Part shown: positions 34,122 to 43,683 of the stretch, piece by piece | How the letters are laid out: each line of letters begins with the position of its first letter | Position numbering within the stretch: position 1 is the first letter of the stretch | Assembly: GCF_032380675.1 (NCBI RefSeq) | Contig: NZ_JAWDIX010000001.1 | Location: 372,001-436,000 of the forward strand | DNA length: 64,000 nucleotides | Reading direction: 5' to 3' | From: Anaerolentibacter hominis | GTDB taxonomy: Bacteria; Bacillota; Clostridia; Lachnospirales; Lachnospiraceae | Translations under genes and position numbers: made by a program | Notes under the pieces: model-generated | What the model saw: only the letters and a program-made list of their open reading frames with translations | Databases searched by the model: none | What the model was told of the DNA's origin: nothing

Positions 34122-35453
34122 ATGAAATATTTAGACGGCATACGACAGAAGGCCACTATGGAGCTTGATGAACTGTTAAGAGGAGATTATTCAGGCAAAG
34201 AAGTCCGGGTCAACGGTGCCATCCATGCAGTCCGGGATATGGGAAATGTTGCATTTATTATTCTGCGTAAGAGAACGGGGCTGCTTCAGTGTGTATATGA
34301 AAAGGGGTGCTGCGGGACTGATCTTGCCGGACTGAAAGAAGAAATGACGGTGGAAGCCGCAGGAGAAGTTGCTGCATCGGCGAAGGCACCCGGCGGCATT
34401 GAGATACGCCTGCGTGCGCTGAAAATATTATCGGAGCCGGCAGAGCCATTACCGCTTCCCGTTAACCGAAGAAAGGTAGACACGTCCCTGGAGTCTAAGA
34501 TTCATCTACGGGCGGTGACGCTGCGAAATCTCCGGGAGAGGGCTGTCTTCCGAATTCAGGAGGGCATCGTGAGAGGCTTCCGGGAGTTTCTGCGCAGCCA
34601 GGGTTTTACAGAGATTCATACGCCGAAGCTTGGTGCGAAGGGGGCGGAAGGCGGTTCCAACCTCTTTCGGCTGGACTATTTTGGAAAAAAGGCAGTGCTG
34701 GCGCAGAGCCCCCAGTTTTATAAACAGATGATGGTTGGGGTATATGAAAGAGTATTTGAGACAGCTCCGGTATTCCGGGCGGAGAAGCATAATACCAAGC
34801 GGCATTTGAACGAGTATACCAGCCTGGATCTTGAGATGGGATACATTGAAAGCTTTGAAGATATTATGGCGATGGAAACCGGTTTCTTGCAGTATGTAAT
34901 GGATCTGCTGGAAAGAGAATACGGCAGGGAGTTGAAAATGCTGGATGTAGAACTTCCCAGGACAGACCGTATTCCTCAGGTACGGTTTGACGAGGCCAAA
35001 CAGCTTGCGGCCAAGAAGTATGACAGAAAAATCCGGAACCCATATGACCTGGAGCCGGAGGAAGAGCAGCTGATCGGAAGATATTTTAAGGAGGAATATG
35101 ACGCGGATTTTGTATTTGTGACACATTATCCATCTAAGAAACGTCCTTTTTACGCGATGGACGATCCGAAAGACCCTTTATATACCTTAAGCTTTGATCT
35201 GCTTTTCAGAGGATTGGAGATAACAACGGGGGGCCAGAGAATTCACAGTTATCCTATGCTGTTAGATAAAATGGCGTCAAGGAATATGCCGGAAGAGGGG
35301 ATGGAGCATTATCTTATGGCGTTCAAATATGGAATGCCGCCCCACGGCGGCCTGGGGATCGGGATGGAGCGCTTGACAATGCAGCTTCTGAACGAAGATA
35401 ATGTGCGTGAGACTACGCTTTTTCCAAGAGATATGAGCCGTCTGGAACCGTAA
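34122..35453 (+). CDS. aspS: aspartate--tRNA ligase, archaeal/non-discriminating type
   Basis: A 443-residue class II synthetase with an N-terminal anticodon-binding OB fold (about 20-110) and a catalytic core. It lacks the bacterial GAD insertion and follows the archaeal AspRS text, for example GAEGGSNLFRLDYFGKKAVL and QSPQFYKQ. Motif 2 is FRAEKHNTKRHLNEYTSLDLEMG, motif 3 GLGIGMERL. Together with gatCAB directly downstream it most likely loads Asp on both tRNA-Asp and tRNA-Asn (non-discriminating), the misacylated product then being amidated. ATG at 34122 follows AAAGGTGG; the longer frame from 34050 is leader. Confidence 0.9.
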   Translation: MKYLDGIRQKATMELDELLRGDYSGKEVRVNGAIHAVRDMGNVAFIILRKRTGLLQCVYEKGCCGTDLAGLKEEMTVEAAGEVAASAKAPGGIEIRLRALKILSEPAEPLPLPVNRRKVDTSLESKIHLRAVTLRNLRERAVFRIQEGIVRGFREFLRSQGFTEIHTPKLGAKGAEGGSNLFRLDYFGKKAVLAQSPQFYKQMMVGVYERVFETAPVFRAEKHNTKRHLNEYTSLDLEMGYIESFEDIMAMETGFLQYVMDLLEREYGRELKMLDVELPRTDRIPQVRFDEAKQLAAKKYDRKIRNPYDLEPEEEQLIGRYFKEEYDADFVFVTHYPSKKRPFYAMDDPKDPLYTLSFDLLFRGLEITTGGQRIHSYPMLLDKMASRNMPEEGMEHYLMAFKYGMPPHGGLGIGMERLTMQLLNEDNVRETTLFPRDMSRLEP

Positions 35454-35499
35454 AAGATCGGAATCGTTGAGTGAGATTAGAAAATGGAATGGAGGAGCT

Positions 35500-35793
35500 A
35501 TGGCAAATATTATTTCGGATGAGACAATCGAATATGTTGGCATACTGGCAAAACTGGAGCTTACCGGCACAGAGAAAGAGCAGGCGAAAAAGGATATGGG
35601 CAGTATGCTTGATTATATTGATAAATTGAATGAACTGAATACAGAAGGGATTGAACCTATGTCCCATGTTTTCCCGGTACAGAATGTCTTTCGGGAGGAT
35701 ATTGTGACAAATAAAGACGAGAGGGAAACGATATTATCTAACGCTCCTGCTGTAAAGGATGGCAGTTTTAAAGTGCCGAGAACGGTAGAATAG
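35500..35793 (+). CDS. gatC: Asp/Glu-tRNA amidotransferase subunit C
   Basis: A 97-residue helical protein linking GatA and GatB. IEYVGILAKLELTGTEKE and the C-terminal NVFREDIV...FKVPRTVE are the usual GatC ends. ATG after GGAGG. Second gene of the aspS-gatCAB operon; 46 bp after aspS and 36 bp before gatA. Confidence 0.94.
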   Translation: MANIISDETIEYVGILAKLELTGTEKEQAKKDMGSMLDYIDKLNELNTEGIEPMSHVFPVQNVFREDIVTNKDERETILSNAPAVKDGSFKVPRTVE

Positions 35794-35829
35794 ACGTATG
35801 ATAGAAGTCATATCGGAATGGAGGAAGCT

Positions 35830-37299
35830 ATGGATATTTGTAGTTTGACTGCCACGGCACTGGGCAGAAAAATAAAAGAAAAAGAAGTATCTGTCAGAGA
35901 AGCGGTGACGGCCAGCCTGGAGAGAATTGAACAGATGGACGGCGAATTAAACAGTTTTATTACCGTAGACAGAGAAGGCGCCTTAAAGCAGGCGGAGGAA
36001 GTACAGAAAAGAATTGACTGCGGGGAACTCACAGGCCCCCTTGCCGGTGTGCCGGCAGCGGTAAAAGATAATATGTGTACAGAAGGGGTTCTCACAACCT
36101 GTGCTTCCCGGATTTTGTATAATTTCAAACCGCCCTACACGGCAGAGGCGGTAAAGAATCTGAGAAAGGCAGGTGCTGTGATCCTGGGAAAAACCAACAT
36201 GGATGAATTCGCCATGGGAAGCACTTCGGAGACTTCTTTTTTCGGACCGGTTAAGAATCCCTGGAATACGGAGCATGTTCCCGGCGGCTCTTCGGGGGGC
36301 TCCTGCTCCGCCGTTGCAGCGGGAGAATGTACCTTTGCCCTTGGCTCTGATACCGGAGGCTCGATACGTCAGCCCAGTTCCTTCTGCGGTGTAGTGGGGC
36401 TGAAACCAACCTATGGTACGGTTTCCCGGTATGGACTGGTAGCCTACGGCTCCTCGCTGGACCAGATCGGACCGGTGGGAAAGAGCGTGGCAGACTGCGC
36501 GGCTATCCTGGATGTGATTTCTTCTTATGATCCCAAGGACAGCACCTCAGTGAAAAGAGAGTATAATTTTACCGGCGCATTGACAGAGGATGTGAAGGGG
36601 ATGCGGATTGGTATCCCGCGGGACTATCTGGGAGAAGGGTTGAATGAAGAGGTCAGGGAAGCTGTTCTGGATGGAGCTAAGATGCTGGCGGAGAGGGGGG
36701 CCGTGGTGGAGGAGTTTGACTTAAGCCTGGTGGATTATGCTATTCCGGCATACTATGTAATCGCCTCTGCAGAGGCCAGTTCCAATCTGGCCAGATTTGA
36801 CGGGATAAAATATGGATACCGGACAGAAGAGTTTGAAGGCCTGCATAATATGTATAAAAAGACCAGGTCAGAAGGTTTCGGGCCGGAGGTAAAGCGGCGG
36901 ATTATGCTGGGTTCTTTTGTCCTCAGTTCGGGCTACTATGATGCTTACTACCTGAAAGCCCTGCGAACGAAAGCACTGATCAAACAGGCGTTTGACCGGG
37001 CCTTCGAAAAGTATGATGTTATCCTGGGGCCTGCGGCCCCTGTCACAGCTCCCAAATTGGGAGAGAGTTTAAGTGATCCGATTAAGATGTATCTGGGAGA
37101 TATCTACACGGTTTCTGTCAATCTGGCCGGGCTTCCTGGAATCAGCGTTCCCTTCCGGCTGGATTCGAAAGGGCTTCCCGTCGGATTGCAGCTGATCGGC
37201 AGCTGCTTTGAAGAAAAGAAGATTATACAGACGGCTTATACATTTGAACAGATGAGAGGACCGTTTGGCATGCCTGCTCTGCGGAAGGGGGAGGAATAA
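35830..37299 (+). CDS. gatA: Asp/Glu-tRNA amidotransferase subunit A
   Basis: Amidase-signature subunit that releases ammonia from glutamine for the conversion of Asp-tRNA-Asn (and Glu-tRNA-Gln). The 489 residues carry the catalytic lysine in GVPAAVKDNM (about residue 79), GGSSGGSCSAVAAG (about 150-163) and GSDTGGSIRQP with the nucleophilic serine (about 172-182). Start set at the ATG following GGAGGAAGC. The genome also has GlnRS (62.1 kb), so the complex is mainly needed for asparagine. Confidence 0.96.
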   Translation: MDICSLTATALGRKIKEKEVSVREAVTASLERIEQMDGELNSFITVDREGALKQAEEVQKRIDCGELTGPLAGVPAAVKDNMCTEGVLTTCASRILYNFKPPYTAEAVKNLRKAGAVILGKTNMDEFAMGSTSETSFFGPVKNPWNTEHVPGGSSGGSCSAVAAGECTFALGSDTGGSIRQPSSFCGVVGLKPTYGTVSRYGLVAYGSSLDQIGPVGKSVADCAAILDVISSYDPKDSTSVKREYNFTGALTEDVKGMRIGIPRDYLGEGLNEEVREAVLDGAKMLAERGAVVEEFDLSLVDYAIPAYYVIASAEASSNLARFDGIKYGYRTEEFEGLHNMYKKTRSEGFGPEVKRRIMLGSFVLSSGYYDAYYLKALRTKALIKQAFDRAFEKYDVILGPAAPVTAPKLGESLSDPIKMYLGDIYTVSVNLAGLPGISVPFRLDSKGLPVGLQLIGSCFEEKKIIQTAYTFEQMRGPFGMPALRKGEE

Positions 37300-37301
37300 A
37301 T

Positions 37302-38735
37302 ATGGGAAAGCAATACGAAACCGTAATTGGCCTGGAAGTTCATGTTGAACTGGCTACCAAGACGAAAATATTCTGTTCCTGCAGCACGCAGTTCGGCGGT
37401 GCGCCAAATACCCACACCTGCCCTGTCTGCACCGGCATGCCGGGCTCTCTTCCGGTGCTGAATAAACGGGTGGTGGAATATGCCATGGCGGTAGGACTGG
37501 CGGTCAATTGTGAGATCACCCGGTTTGGCAAGTTTGACCGGAAGAACTATTTCTATCCGGATAATCCGCAGAACTATCAGATATCCCAGCTGTATGCGCC
37601 GATCTGCCGGAACGGCTATGTAGAGATTGAGACGGCATCTGGTAAGAAAAAAGTCGGCATACACGAAATCCATATGGAGGAGGATGCCGGGAAATTGATC
37701 CACGATGAGTGGGAGGACTGCTCGCTGGTAGACTACAACCGATCCGGGGTGCCGCTGATTGAGATTGTCTCGGAACCAGATATGCGCTCGGCGGAGGAAG
37801 TGATTGCCTATCTGGAAAAGCTTCGCCTGACCATTCAGTATTTGGGGGCATCCGACTGTAAATTGCAGGAAGGCTCCATGCGTGCGGATGTGAACCTGTC
37901 CGTGAGAGAAGCCGGTACGGATAAACTAGGAACCCGGACGGAGATGAAAAACCTGAACTCCTTTAAAGCCATTGCAAGAGCAATAGCCGGTGAGAGGGCG
38001 CGTCAGATTGAACTGCTGGAAGAAGGAAAACCGGTGATACAGGAGACAAGACGATGGGACGATAATAAGGAATCTTCTTATACTATGCGTTCCAAAGAGG
38101 ACGCTCAGGACTACCGTTATTTTCCCGAACCGGATCTGGTACCGTTAATTATTGACGATGCCTGGATTGCAGAGATCAAGGCCAGACAGCCGGAGTTCAG
38201 GGAAGAGAAGATGGCCCGGTATAAAAGAGAATATGATATCCCGGAGTATGATATTGATATATTAACCGGTTCCAAACGCCTGGCAGATTTGTTCGAGGAA
38301 ACAGCGGCAATCTGTAAAAAGCCGAAAAAAGTATCCAACTGGCTGATGGTGGAAACAATGCGGCTGATGAAAGAGAGGGGAACAGATACAGATCAGCTCT
38401 CCTTTTCACCCTGGAATCTGGCCCGGCTTATAGATATGCTGGATGAGGGGGCTGTTACCGGTACTGTCGCGAAGGAAGTGTTTGAGGCTGTGTTTGATAA
38501 AGATGTGGCCCCGGAGGCATATGTAAAAGAGCGGGGCCTGGGCACTGTGAATGATGAGGGCCTTTTGAGAAAAACGATAGAACGGGTACTGGAGAGTAAT
38601 CCCCAGTCAGCTGCGGACTACAGGGGCGGCAAAAAGAAAGCCCTGGGATTTCTGGTAGGTCAGACAATGAAGGAAATGAAGGGGAAAGCAAATCCGGCCA
38701 AGGTGAATGAAATTCTGCTGGAATTGCTTCAATAA
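37302..38735 (+). CDS. gatB: Asp/Glu-tRNA amidotransferase subunit B
   Basis: The 477-residue tRNA-binding and kinase-like subunit. ETVIGLEVHVELAT opens the protein; the zinc-site cysteines are in IFCSCSTQFG and CPVCTGMPG (about residues 26-45). RKNYFYPDNPQNYQISQ and GSMRADVNLSVR follow, and the C-terminal YqeY-like tail ends with VNEILLELLQ. Two bases after the gatA stop, with GGGGAGG. Last gene of the operon. Confidence 0.97.
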   Translation: MGKQYETVIGLEVHVELATKTKIFCSCSTQFGGAPNTHTCPVCTGMPGSLPVLNKRVVEYAMAVGLAVNCEITRFGKFDRKNYFYPDNPQNYQISQLYAPICRNGYVEIETASGKKKVGIHEIHMEEDAGKLIHDEWEDCSLVDYNRSGVPLIEIVSEPDMRSAEEVIAYLEKLRLTIQYLGASDCKLQEGSMRADVNLSVREAGTDKLGTRTEMKNLNSFKAIARAIAGERARQIELLEEGKPVIQETRRWDDNKESSYTMRSKEDAQDYRYFPEPDLVPLIIDDAWIAEIKARQPEFREEKMARYKREYDIPEYDIDILTGSKRLADLFEETAAICKKPKKVSNWLMVETMRLMKERGTDTDQLSFSPWNLARLIDMLDEGAVTGTVAKEVFEAVFDKDVAPEAYVKERGLGTVNDEGLLRKTIERVLESNPQSAADYRGGKKKALGFLVGQTMKEMKGKANPAKVNEILLELLQ

Positions 38736-38792
38736 GAAATAAATTCATAAACTGCTGTTATTTTCATAATATAAGGTAAATTAAAAAATAAC

Positions 38793-38821
38793 TTGAAATT
38801 ATTAATTCACTATACTATAAT
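38793..38821 (+). promoter_or_regulatory. gltB promoter
   Basis: TTGAAA (38793-38798), 17 bp, TATAAT (38816-38821). Confidence 0.85.
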
Positions 38822-38832
38822 CCCTACTAGAC

Positions 38833-38880
38833 AAAGGCGTCTTCAAGAGAGCAGAAACTCTCTTTGAAGGCGCCTTTTCC
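38833..38880 (+). terminator. promoter-proximal attenuator of gltB
   Basis: AAAGGCGTCTTCAAGAGAG pairs with CTCTCTTTGAAGGCGCCTTT (one bulge, one mismatch), followed by TTTTCCTATTT. The hairpin starts only about 5 bases after the predicted transcription start and lies before the gltB ribosome binding site, so it must be bypassed for gltB to be made. Confidence 0.75.
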
Positions 38881-38913
38881 TATTTAGTTTCCAGAAGAAA
38901 GGTGAGGATTTCC

Positions 38914-41900
38914 ATGAAAAACAGCCAGACGACTGGTCTGTATGACCCAAGATTTGAACATGACAATTGCGGAATCGGAGCAATTGTTAATATGGATGGA
39001 AGGAAGGACCACGCTACCGTGGAAGGAGCCCTTAAGATTGTCGAGAGTCTGGAGCACAGGGCCGGAAAAGATGCGGATGGCAAAACCGGAGACGGGGTCG
39101 GCATTCTGCTTCAAATATCACACAAGTTTTTTGAAAAAACAGCAGCCAAACTCGGAATTGAACTGGGAAAAGAGAGATGCTACGGGGTAGGGATGTTCTT
39201 CTTTCCTCAGAATGAACTGTATAGGAACCAGGCGCGAAAAATGTTTGAAATAATTGCGGAAAAAGAGGGGGTCCAGTTCCTCGGCTGGAGAGAGGTGCCG
39301 GCTGCGGCGGATATCCTGGGCCGGCGGGCCAGAGAATGCATGCCTTATATCATGCAGGCATTTGTTAAGAAGCCGGCAGATGTGAAGGAGGGCCTGGATT
39401 TTGACAGGAAACTTTATGTAATCCGCAGGATCTTTGAACAGAGCAATGAAAATACTTATGTTGTTTCGCTTTCAAGCAGAACGATTGTCTATAAAGGAAT
39501 GTTTTTAGTCAATGAGCTGCGGGAATTTTTTCCGGATCTGCAGGATAGAGATTATGAATCCGCCCTGGCGCTGGTTCACTCCAGATTCAGCACCAATACC
39601 AACCCCAGCTGGGAGAGAGCCCATCCGAACCGTCTCATCGTACATAATGGTGAGATTAATACAATCAGGGGAAATGCGGATAAGATGCTGGCCCGGGAGG
39701 AAATAATGTCTTCCCGTTATTTGACAGGAGAACTGCATAAAGTTCTGCCTGTAATCAACCGGGAAGGATCGGATTCTTCCATGTTGGATAATGCCCTGGA
39801 ATTTCTGCTAATGAGCGGAATGGAACTGCCTCTTGCCGTTATGATAACCATTCCGGAGCCCTGGGATAAGGATGCCTCGCTTTCTCAGGAAAAACGGGAT
39901 TTTTATCAATACTATGCGACTATGATGGAGCCATGGGATGGCCCGGCTTCCATCCTGTTCAGCGATGGAGACTATGTGGGCGCCGTACTGGACCGGAATG
40001 GACTGCGGCCTTCCAGATACTATATTACCAGGGATAAACGCCTGATACTGGCGTCCGAGGTGGGAGTGCTGGATATAAACCCTGCGGATATTGTTAAGAA
40101 AGATAGACTGCGTCCCGGCAGAATGCTGTTGGTGGATACCGTGAGAGGAGAGCTGATTGGGGATGACCAGATTAAAAGCCGGTATGCGACAGCCCTCCCA
40201 TACGGGGAATGGCTGGATGGCAATTTAATATGGCTGAAGGATCTGCACATTCCCAATAAAAAGATACAGGGCTATTCCTCAGAGGAGCTGGCAAGGCTGC
40301 AAAAGGCATTTGGGTATCACTATGAAGATGTAAAGACGGGAATTCTTCCGACGGCGTGCACCGGGGCTGAACCGATTGCATCTATGGGTGCTGACAGCCC
40401 GTTAGCTGTTTTGTCCAGGAACAGACAGCCGCTGTTTCACTACTTTAAACAGCTGTTTGCCCAGGTAACCAACCCGCCTATTGATGCGATACGGGAAGAG
40501 ATTGTGACTTCCACCTGTGTATATCTTGGCCGGGAGGGAAATGTTCTGGAAGCCAAACCAGAAAACTGCCGTATGCTCAGAATTAATAACCCGATTCTTA
40601 CTGAGACGGACCTGCTGAAAATTAAATCCATGCAGAACGAAGGGTTTAAAACAGAAGAAATTTCACTGTTATTTTATAAAAACACTTCTTTGACAAAGGC
40701 ATTGCGCCGGATTTGTCTGGACGCGGACCGGGCGTATGGGTCCGGAGCTAATATTTTAATTCTGACTGACCGGGGCGTAGATGAAAACCACGTGGCAATC
40801 CCCTCACTGCTGGCGGTTTCCGCTATGCAGCAGCATCTGGTTCAGACGAAAAAGCGAACCGGGGTAGCTATGATCCTGGAAAGCGGGGAACCAAGAGAAG
40901 TCCATCATTTTGCAGCGCTTTTAGGCTATGGGGCTTGTGCGGTTAACCCTTATCTGGCCCATGAGACAATCCGCAGTCTGATTGAGACAGAACAGCTGGA
41001 TAAAGACTACTATGCGGCAGTGGATGACTATAACAAGGGAATATTGAAAGGAATTTTAAAGATCGCTTCGAAGATGGGGATATCCACCATCCAATCCTAT
41101 CAGGGCTCCAAGATATTTGAAGCAATCGGACTGAGCAAAGAAGTTGTGGAGGAATATTTTACAGATACGGTAAGCCGGATCGGCGGAATTGGCCTGAAGG
41201 ATATTGAGGATATGGTGGATGAGCTTCACAGCAGAGCATTTGACCCATTGGGGCTTCAGACAGATCTGACCCTGGACAGTGCAGGCAGCCATAAGTACCG
41301 CAGCGGCGGGGAGAAGCACCTGTACAATCCCCAAACTATCCATCTGCTCCAGGAAGCGACGAGGAAGGGAGACTATAGCCTTTTTCAGGAGTACTCCCAC
41401 TGTATACAGAAGGAAGACTGTATGAATCTGCGCAGCAGAATGGAGTTCATATACCCGGAACAGGGAATTCCCCTTGATGAAGTCGAACGTGCCGATTCGA
41501 TCGTAAAGCGGTTTAAAACAGGAGCCATGTCCTATGGTTCTATATCCAGAGAGGCCCATGAGACACTGGCAGCTGCGATGAACCACCTGGGAGGAAAATC
41601 CAACAGCGGGGAAGGCGGAGAAGAGCCGGAACGATTAAAGACAGACAGATGCTCTGCTATCAAGCAGGTGGCCTCCGGACGATTTGGCGTGACCAGCGAA
41701 TATCTGGTCAGCGCCGGGGAAATACAGATTAAAATGGCCCAGGGAGCAAAGCCCGGGGAGGGCGGACATCTGCCGGGAAGGAAGGTATATCCCTGGATTG
41801 CTAAAACAAGACATTCTACACCTGGAGTAAGTTTGATCTCTCCGCCCCCTCATCATGATATTTACTCCATCGAGGATTTGGCACAGCTGATCTATGATTT

Positions 41901-43416
41901 GAAAAATGCCAACCAGGATGCAAGAATTTCCGTCAAGCTGGTTTCAGAGGCGGGAGTAGGGACAATTGCGGCCGGCGTGGCGAAAGCAGGAGCAGGGGTT
42001 ATCCTGATTTCCGGCTGCGACGGAGGTACGGGGGCTGCTCCCAGAAGTTCTATCTATAATGCAGGGCTGCCCTGGGAACTGGGGCTGGCGGAAACGCATC
42101 AGACCCTGATGAGAAACGGTCTGCGTTCCAGAGTCAGGATTGAGACAGACGGAAAGCTGATGAACGGACGGGATGTGGCGGTTGCGGCCATGCTGGGGGC
42201 CGAGGAATTTGGATTTGCGACAGCACCATTGGTAACGATGGGCTGCGTCATGATGAGAGTCTGCAATCTGGACTCCTGTCCGATGGGGATTGCTACTCAA
42301 AATCCGGAGCTGAGAAAGAATTTCAGGGGTAAACCGGAGTACGTGGAGAATTTTATGAGGTTTGTTGCCGAAGAACTCCGGGAGTATATGGCTAGACTGG
42401 GAATTCGAACGATAGATGAACTGGTCGGGCGTACCGACCTGCTAAAGGCAAAGTATCCACAAGAGAGAATTACTCTGAATGCCATACTAAATAACCCATA
42501 TGCGGGACAGCGAAAGGAAAGCCGCTATAATCCGGGGCATGCATATGATTTCAAATTGGATGAAACCGTGGATACACAGGTATTCCTAAAGAAATTAAAA
42601 AAGGCAATTGTGAATGGGGAGAAAAAGAGCATCGAAGTCAATGTAATGAGCATCAACCGTTCGCTTGGAACGATTCTGGGCTCAGAGATCACCAGGGTGA
42701 AGGGGAGCAGCCTTCCTGAGGATACCATTACGATCCGGTGTAATGGCGGGGGCGGCCAGAGCTTCGGCGCATTTATACCAAAGGGACTGACGCTTCGTTT
42801 GACCGGAGACAGCAATGATTATCTGGGCAAGGGACTCTCAGGCGGCAAGATTACGGTTTGTCCGCCGGAACATGCCGGATTTGAAGCAGAGGATAATATC
42901 ATCATCGGAAACGTGGCATTGTACGGAGCAACCAGCGGAAAAGCCTTTATTAACGGCATTGCGGGAGAACGGTTCTGTGTGAGGAATTCCGGAGCCGCAG
43001 CTGTTGTGGAGGGTGTGGGAGATCACGGCTGTGAATATATGACCGGCGGACGGGTGGCTGTTCTGGGGCCTGTGGGCAAGAATTTTGCGGCGGGCATGAG
43101 CGGTGGTATTGCCTATGTGCTGGATGAGTATCAGGATCTGTATAAACGTCTTAACAAAGAGATGGTGGAGACAGAACCTCTTAACCATAAACAGGATATA
43201 CAAGAATTAAAGAATATGATAGAAGAGCATGTAAAGGAGACCGGATCGAAACGCGGAGCACGCATATTGGATAGTTTTGATGATTATCTGCCGAAGTTTA
43301 AGAAGATCACCCCAAATGATTACCGGCAGATGCAAAAAACAATAGAGCAGATGAGGGATAAGGGAATGGATGATGAGAGGGCCCGGATTGAGGCATTTTA
43401 TCATGGAAGTAGATAA
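38914..43416 (+). CDS. gltB: glutamate synthase, large subunit
   Basis: GOGAT alpha subunit: makes glutamate from 2-oxoglutarate and glutamine. The 1500 residues include an N-terminal glutaminase beginning at the nucleophile in DNCGIGAIV (Cys 19), a central domain, an FMN domain (GAKPGEGGHLPGRKV, GGTGAAPRSSIY), the 3Fe-4S ligands in CVMMRVCNLDSC near residue 1111-1122, and a C-terminal beta-helix (GGGGQSFGAF). ATG chosen after AAAGGTGAGG; a GTG four codons earlier is possible. The last residues FYHGSR and the stop codon come from MITE copy 3. gltD follows. Confidence 0.95.
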   Translation: MKNSQTTGLYDPRFEHDNCGIGAIVNMDGRKDHATVEGALKIVESLEHRAGKDADGKTGDGVGILLQISHKFFEKTAAKLGIELGKERCYGVGMFFFPQNELYRNQARKMFEIIAEKEGVQFLGWREVPAAADILGRRARECMPYIMQAFVKKPADVKEGLDFDRKLYVIRRIFEQSNENTYVVSLSSRTIVYKGMFLVNELREFFPDLQDRDYESALALVHSRFSTNTNPSWERAHPNRLIVHNGEINTIRGNADKMLAREEIMSSRYLTGELHKVLPVINREGSDSSMLDNALEFLLMSGMELPLAVMITIPEPWDKDASLSQEKRDFYQYYATMMEPWDGPASILFSDGDYVGAVLDRNGLRPSRYYITRDKRLILASEVGVLDINPADIVKKDRLRPGRMLLVDTVRGELIGDDQIKSRYATALPYGEWLDGNLIWLKDLHIPNKKIQGYSSEELARLQKAFGYHYEDVKTGILPTACTGAEPIASMGADSPLAVLSRNRQPLFHYFKQLFAQVTNPPIDAIREEIVTSTCVYLGREGNVLEAKPENCRMLRINNPILTETDLLKIKSMQNEGFKTEEISLLFYKNTSLTKALRRICLDADRAYGSGANILILTDRGVDENHVAIPSLLAVSAMQQHLVQTKKRTGVAMILESGEPREVHHFAALLGYGACAVNPYLAHETIRSLIETEQLDKDYYAAVDDYNKGILKGILKIASKMGISTIQSYQGSKIFEAIGLSKEVVEEYFTDTVSRIGGIGLKDIEDMVDELHSRAFDPLGLQTDLTLDSAGSHKYRSGGEKHLYNPQTIHLLQEATRKGDYSLFQEYSHCIQKEDCMNLRSRMEFIYPEQGIPLDEVERADSIVKRFKTGAMSYGSISREAHETLAAAMNHLGGKSNSGEGGEEPERLKTDRCSAIKQVASGRFGVTSEYLVSAGEIQIKMAQGAKPGEGGHLPGRKVYPWIAKTRHSTPGVSLISPPPHHDIYSIEDLAQLIYDLKNANQDARISVKLVSEAGVGTIAAGVAKAGAGVILISGCDGGTGAAPRSSIYNAGLPWELGLAETHQTLMRNGLRSRVRIETDGKLMNGRDVAVAAMLGAEEFGFATAPLVTMGCVMMRVCNLDSCPMGIATQNPELRKNFRGKPEYVENFMRFVAEELREYMARLGIRTIDELVGRTDLLKAKYPQERITLNAILNNPYAGQRKESRYNPGHAYDFKLDETVDTQVFLKKLKKAIVNGEKKSIEVNVMSINRSLGTILGSEITRVKGSSLPEDTITIRCNGGGGQSFGAFIPKGLTLRLTGDSNDYLGKGLSGGKITVCPPEHAGFEAEDNIIIGNVALYGATSGKAFINGIAGERFCVRNSGAAAVVEGVGDHGCEYMTGGRVAVLGPVGKNFAAGMSGGIAYVLDEYQDLYKRLNKEMVETEPLNHKQDIQELKNMIEEHVKETGSKRGARILDSFDDYLPKFKKITPNDYRQMQKTIEQMRDKGMDDERARIEAFYHGSR

Positions 43417-43581
43417 GACTCCTACCTCTATAGGTGGTGAGTATATAACAAATTCGTCTTGATGGGAGCCCAGTCTCCTTCCAAGATAAAGCCTCCGGCG
43501 GATTGCAGAGCCGCACAGATGTATTATGTCATGCAAAGCATGACGTGCGGCTCGCAGCAAGTACGCCGAGGCGTACTTGAA
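43400..43581 (+). mobile_element. IS200/IS605-like MITE, copy 3 (full length)
   Basis: Begins ATCATGGAAGTAGATAAGAC inside the gltB reading frame, so it supplies the last four residues and the TAA. Ends with the AAGTACGCC/GGCGTACTT hairpin plus GAA. The same internal hairpins as copy 2. It separates gltB from the gltD leader. Confidence 0.75.
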
Positions 43582-43622
43582 TCCATCACTGCCGGGAAAT
43601 AGTGTACGAAGTCTGCAGCAGT

Positions 43623-43670
43623 TTGTGCCGGAGCGTCACAAATTGATTCCTTGTCATACCAATGCTCCGG
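43623..43670 (+). promoter_or_regulatory. loop-to-SD pairing leader before gltD
   Basis: TTGTG/CACAA closes a hairpin (43623-43641) with loop CCGGAGCGT; the complement ATGCTCCGG (one G-T pair) lies at 43662-43670, directly before AAAGGAG. Compared with oadB, loop A-to-G is matched by target T-to-C. Confidence 0.55.
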
Positions 43671-43683
43671 AAAGGAGATTACT

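Noticed and set aside
43400..43581. Small gene inside the MITE
   Set aside because: No frame longer than about 30 codons with a ribosome site; hairpins explain the sequence better.
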